A DNA stretch of 64,000 nt from Beta vulgaris subsp. vulgaris. Lineage: Eukaryota; Streptophyta; Magnoliopsida; Caryophyllales; Amaranthaceae. The notes below the pieces were generated by a model, which was not told where the DNA came from, did no database searches, and saw only the letters and a list, made by a program, of their open reading frames with translations. The stretch covers positions 58,828,593-58,892,592 of the forward strand of contig NC_079205.1 of NCBI RefSeq assembly GCF_026745355.1. The letters are read 5' to 3'. Positions within the stretch are counted from its first letter, which is position 1. Each line of letters begins with the position of its first letter. Shown here one piece after another: positions 59,960 to 64,000 of the stretch. Position numbers and translations under genes: made by a program.

Positions 59960-60316
59960 AAAAATTAATATGAACCCGGTGCACACTAATTAGTGTGCAC
60001 CCGATCCATATCACGTGAGTTTATGATAGTGTATATTGATATGATATAGTGTATGTTAAAATGATATAGTGTATATTAAAATGATAAAGTGTATGTTACA
60101 GTGATATAGTGTATGTTAAAATGATATAGTGTATATTAAAATGATATAGTGTATGTTACAGTGATATAGTGTATGTTAAAGTGATATAGTGTATGTTATA
60201 ATGATATAGTGTATGTTAAAATGATATAGTGTATGTTAAAGTAATATAACGGGTCACGTGCCTGGACCTGGTCCACACTATTTTTAGTGTGAACCGGGTC
60301 CACGCAAGTCGGATTG
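59960..60316. mobile_element. Hairpin-bounded 20-bp minisatellite element, copy 2
   Basis: Same ends as the element at 35849-36724. A perfect 24-bp palindrome occupies 59978-60001 (core CACACTAATTAGTGTG). There are about 11 copies of the 20-bp unit GTGATATAGTGTATGTTAAA. The right end carries the GGACCTGGTCCACACT stem and CACGCAAGTCGGATTG. No target duplication was found. An A-run sits at the left edge in both copies. Confidence 0.78.
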
Positions 60317-60738
60317 AAATAGTTTTACATTTTTTTGTCAACCAAACAATGTAAAACTGAAAATAGAGGAAAACAGTCTTCCGAGAAAATGTTTTACGTC
60401 CCATCAAACGGAGCTTGTAAACTGAAAAGTAGGTGGTTGTGAAGGTTTGAGAAAGAAAATCGGGATTTGAAAGAATATCTATATCTCTGTTTGAAATATC
60501 AATGCAAAAGCGCATAAAAAGTGGAGTCAAAAACTCCAGCCGCCGTTGACTTGATGAAATGACCATATCATGAACAAAAATTTTTATCATTTTCTTTTTC
60601 CTAGCTTTACAACTTTAGTTAGTTCCCGCTTTTATCTGATACTCTTTATTTACTCACACAGTCACACTGTCATCATATGTAAACGCAGTTGTTGTTCAAC
60701 TTCCAATTTTCAATCTCTCTCTTTCTCACTGCGTTATT
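60317..60738 (+). promoter_or_regulatory. Promoter and leader region of the purine permease
   Basis: AT-rich upstream region. A CT-rich leader (CAATCTCTCTCTTTCTCACT) immediately precedes the ATG at 60739. No specific element is assigned. Confidence 0.4.
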
Positions 60739-63408
60739 ATGGCAACGTCAGGTACTTTCTCTCTCCTATAATTCTTAGGGTTTTCCGATTAAATTGGGTC
60801 TTTTTTCAAGTTCAATTTTTATTCAATTATTCGAATAATTATTATTTGCTACAATTTATTTGGCGTACATATGAAGCTGTTTCGTGATTCATAACAAGTT
60901 TGTTTCTTTTTGTTTTTTTGGGTAATCTTTTACACTTTGTAAAAGAATTAAAATTCCAAATTTTTATCATTTTCTTGTATAATCAGACTATTTAGAGCTG
61001 GACCATGATGTTGGCCGAGTGGTTAAGATTGAGGTGCTGTCAACGATAGGTGACAAGTTCGAATCCCCCTCGCATTCTTTGTATTTTGTAGTGTCTTCGT
61101 GGCTCATATGGATAAAAGAAAGACTATTTAGAGCTGGACACTTGAATTCTTCCCAGAATTATGATGGGATTGAAATTTCATTCCTAATTAAGTTAAAATT
61201 TATGGTTTTGAAAAATTGAGGGGAAGTGTTGCTGATTCTTTCTTTAAAATGAAAGAAAAAAGTGTTGGTGATTCGTAACTTCGATCAGTGGGACCTGGGA
61301 CGGTGGTAGTGAGAGTGAACTGGAGGAATGTGATGGTTTTGGTGGATACTTTTGATGATAGAGCTGTTGTGCTCATACGGCCCGTTTGAGAAGTGGTCAT
61401 AAATTGTGATGAGTAGATTAGGGGAATCCCTTGCAAATTGCATATAATTTGATTACCATTAGATCATCTAGTACCGCATACCAAATGGGCGTTCAAGGGA
61501 TCTAGTGGTTATTATAGATAGCTATTTGTTTCAAAAACAAGTGAAAGCATCAAAGAATGAAGAAAGTATTTTTTTTTTTAACTGAAGCTCTAGAAAGAGT
61601 GATATGTCTCTCTGTAATGTGTGGGAGAGAACCCATACTTGATTAGACAGGGATAACATTCAGTATAATTGGAGCATGCTTAATTTGAATATTTTCCCCG
61701 TGTAGGCGTGTACTTTACTCCAGATTTATTGGATATGATCCTTTGTCTCTAATGTGACCTGGTTACTTCCATATTGTTTCTGTGCATGAAATGACCTCTG
61801 CCATCATCTGGTTGGATAGAAGTCGTATGGTGGCCTAGGAAGCCATTTCTCGGTTGCCTTTTGTGTTTCTTTATCTGTTCATTTGGAGGCACAAGCAAGT
61901 AGTCTTCCTGCAGATGATTCTTGTCTCAAGTTAATTTCCATTTGCTTCCTGGCTGGAATCAGAAATCACTTCTTTGCACTAAAGCAAAATAATGCATTTC
62001 AATTGTGTGTTGTTTCTGTCAAATTAGTTTATTTGTGCTCATCTCTTGTGTTTTATTCCTGAACCATCTGGCATACATGTTCGTAAACCACGTTAACTAG
62101 TAGATTTATATGAGATGTCTTCGCTTGCTAGAATTCAGAATGACAGCGACTATCTTTGATTACTTGTATTATGTCAATTATTGCATATTATCATCTAAAT
62201 TTCTTTATAATGCAGGAGCTGTACATGATTCTTTTTACAACTTATCTTTTTGTTGTATATTTGCATTATCATGAATATATTTTCCTAATATTAGACTCTC
62301 ATTTGAAACAGATATTGGAGATCCGATTTTAGCTAAAGATGGGCCACAAAGTATGATCCCAATGCTTTTCAAACTAAATCGTTGGCAATGGTGGCTTTTG
62401 GTGGGACTCAATATATTCTTCCTTGTAGCTGGACAAACAGCTGCTGTACTTTTAGGAAGGTTTTATTATGATCAAGGCGGATCTAGTACGTTGTTGGCCA
62501 CCCTTGTACAAACTGCTGGGTTTCCTATCCTTTTCATCCCACTTATATTTCTTCCAGCTTCTCACCGTTCTCCAACCCCTTCCGATGCACTTTCTGGAAA
62601 GTATATTTGCTTAATTTATATTGCCTTGGGAATAGTTCTGGCTGGTGACAATTTACTATATTCTTATGGACTGTTATATCTCTCTGCTTCGACATATTCT
62701 CTCATTTGTGCTACCCAGTTAGCTTTTAATGCTGTCTTTGCTTACTTCATCAATTCTCAGAAGTTCACCCCATTGATTCTTAATGCTGTGGTCATTCTTT
62801 CATACTCTGCGGCTCTGCTAGGGGTTAATGAGAGTTCCGATATGCCAGAAGGAGTGACCAAGTCACAGTATGCAATTGGATTTATGTGCACCCTTGCAGC
62901 TTCAGCTATTTACTCACTTTTGCTTTCACTGATGCAACTTACCTTTCAAAAGGCTCTGAAAAAGGAAACATTTTCGGTTGTTTTAGAGATGCAAATCTAC
63001 CCATCAATAGTTGCAAGTATTGTTTCGGTTATAGCACTATTTGTAAGTGGGCAATGGCGGACCTTGCAAGGAGAAATGCACGGCTTTCACATGGGGGAAG
63101 TTTCCTATGTGATGACTGTTGTCTGGACCGGTATATGTTGGCAGGTTTGCTCAGTTGGTGTGGTTGGCCTTATCTTTTTGGTATCTTCGCTGTTCTCGAA
63201 TGTCATCAGTACAGTGGCTTTGGTTGTTGGTCCTATTGCTTCTGTCATAGCCTTCCACGATAAGATGAATGGTGTCAAGATTATTGCTATGCTTTCTGCA
63301 CTCTGGGGATTTGCTTCTTATATTTATCAGAATTACATTGATGATTCTAGATCAAAGGAATTACGAAGACAAATGGAGGCCAATGAGACAAGGGTTGCTG
63401 CTTGCTAA
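60739..63408 (+). CDS. Purine permease (PUP) family transporter
   Basis: Plasma- or endomembrane proton-coupled carrier of the plant PUP family, members of which move adenine, cytokinins and related bases. Coding exons 60739-60751 (MATS plus one base) and 62312-63408, joined by a GT-AG intron of 1.56 kb, give 369 aa, typical for PUPs. Family motifs: LNRWQWWLLVGLNIFFLVAG near the N-terminus, QTAAVLLGRFYYDQGGSSTL, LATLVQTAGFPILFIPL, GDNLLYSYGLLYLSASTYSL, CATQLAFNAVFAYFINSQKF, VVLEMQIYPSIVASIVSVIA, and WGFASYIYQNYIDD at the end. About ten membrane helices are visible. It looks closest to the PUP10/PUP11 group, by memory only. The first ATG of the long frame (62353) would drop 18 residues; the 13-bp first exon is preferred because the CAG acceptor at 62309-62311 is good and the frame joins. 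Confidence 0.9.
61004..61120 (+). mobile_element. Young tRNA-derived SINE in the purine permease intron
   Basis: Bounded by a perfect 19-bp duplication AGACTATTTAGAGCTGGAC (60985-61003 and 61121-61139). It contains an A box TTGGCCGAGTGGTTAAG and a B box AAGTTCGAATCCCCC. 117 bp, no long A-tail (ends GATAAAAGAA). Same family as 56607-56722. Confidence 0.9.
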
Positions 63409-64000
63409 TACTCTAATTGTTCATTAAGTTGCAAAGAGATGAAATAGCATTATTTTCTGTAGAGAGCAAAATCCACTTTTTTATTAGTTGATATCCTTAA
63501 CTCATTTTCATATATTTTGCTAGGAATGTATTGTCTCCATTATCTTTGTTTTATGTTCTTTTTTAACATATGAGGTATATGAAGTTCGGATGAAAAAGAA
63601 CTAAAATGTATACCAATGAAACATAAAGAATTTAAGAGGCCCTATATTCCAGGGTTGAGACTTGAGGTCAAGTGTCCTTATTGCATTTTTCATACATGAC
63701 ATACAAAGCTTCGGTCCTCTATCTTAGCTACTCTACTTTCATTTCAATATACTTGCAACAATAGGATTTTTACGTTTCTTAGTGCATAATGAACAAGATC
63801 GAGCAATACAAGTATAATGAGATATAACCATACAATATCAAATCAAATTCGTTTTCGAAGAAATTACAATAAGCCAAATTGAGTAATACAACGCAATTCT
63901 CTTGTATTTGGAGAACGATGCAGCTATTGATGGGGAAGTTTATTACTCTGACATAGTTTGGAAAAGAAATTATTTGGTTTTAGGGCCTGTTTACTTCGGC
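63409..64000. other. 3' flank of the purine permease
   Basis: 3'UTR and AT-rich spacer. The last bases, GGGCCTGTTTACTTCGGC, resemble the start of a plant MITE terminal repeat that continues outside the window. Confidence 0.45.

Noticed and set aside
61004..61090. tRNA-Ser or tRNA-Leu gene
   Set aside because: A and B boxes are present, but no acceptor-stem pairing is visible, and the unit has a perfect target duplication. It is a SINE.

Overview
This window is nuclear DNA from a flowering plant, almost certainly a eudicot. The signs are an AT-rich background, GT-AG introns, plant-only gene families (LRR receptor kinase, tau-class GST, PPR protein, purine permease) and dense plant transposons: Helitrons, Stowaway, Tourist, hAT and Mutator-type MITEs, tRNA-derived SINEs and a Ty3/gypsy LTR element. 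I cannot name the species. Caryophyllales is only a hunch.

Layout. 1-2135: the 3' end of an LRR receptor-like kinase, cut by the window edge. 2136-6095: repeats, including a Mutator-like MITE, a Stowaway MITE split by a Helitron, an array of short palindromes forming a long hairpin, and a SINE. 6096-6749: an intronless tau GST. 7323-17054: a Helitron of about 3.5 kb, with canonical ends, interrupted by a 6.2-kb non-autonomous gypsy element on the minus strand. 17055-20345: AT-rich spacer with two inverted copies of a hairpin/minisatellite element. 20880-34866: the SECRET AGENT O-GlcNAc transferase gene, which I rebuilt as 28 coding exons (974 aa). 35849-36724: a hairpin-bounded 20-bp minisatellite element containing a Stowaway MITE. 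36989-38407: an intronless mitochondrial PPR gene. 40498-43178: two abutting Stowaway elements, a hAT-like element and a Tourist MITE inserted at its edge. 44406-50812: a TAF12 gene (8 coding exons, 723 aa). 51740-52205: a degraded LINE reverse transcriptase. 54132-55256, minus strand: an unrecognised plant protein. 58202-59850: a broken MuDR transposase joined to a degraded RNase H domain, followed by a second minisatellite element. 60739-63408: a purine permease with a young SINE in its intron.

The host genes show no functional linkage. They act separately in signalling, detoxification, protein O-glycosylation, organelle RNA processing, transcription initiation and purine-type transport. 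The main interest is the layered transposon history. Several insertions can be ordered because one lies inside another, and one element family (terminal hairpins around a minisatellite) does not fit a standard class cleanly. Exon boundaries were read by eye from splice signals, frame and family similarity. No database search was run.
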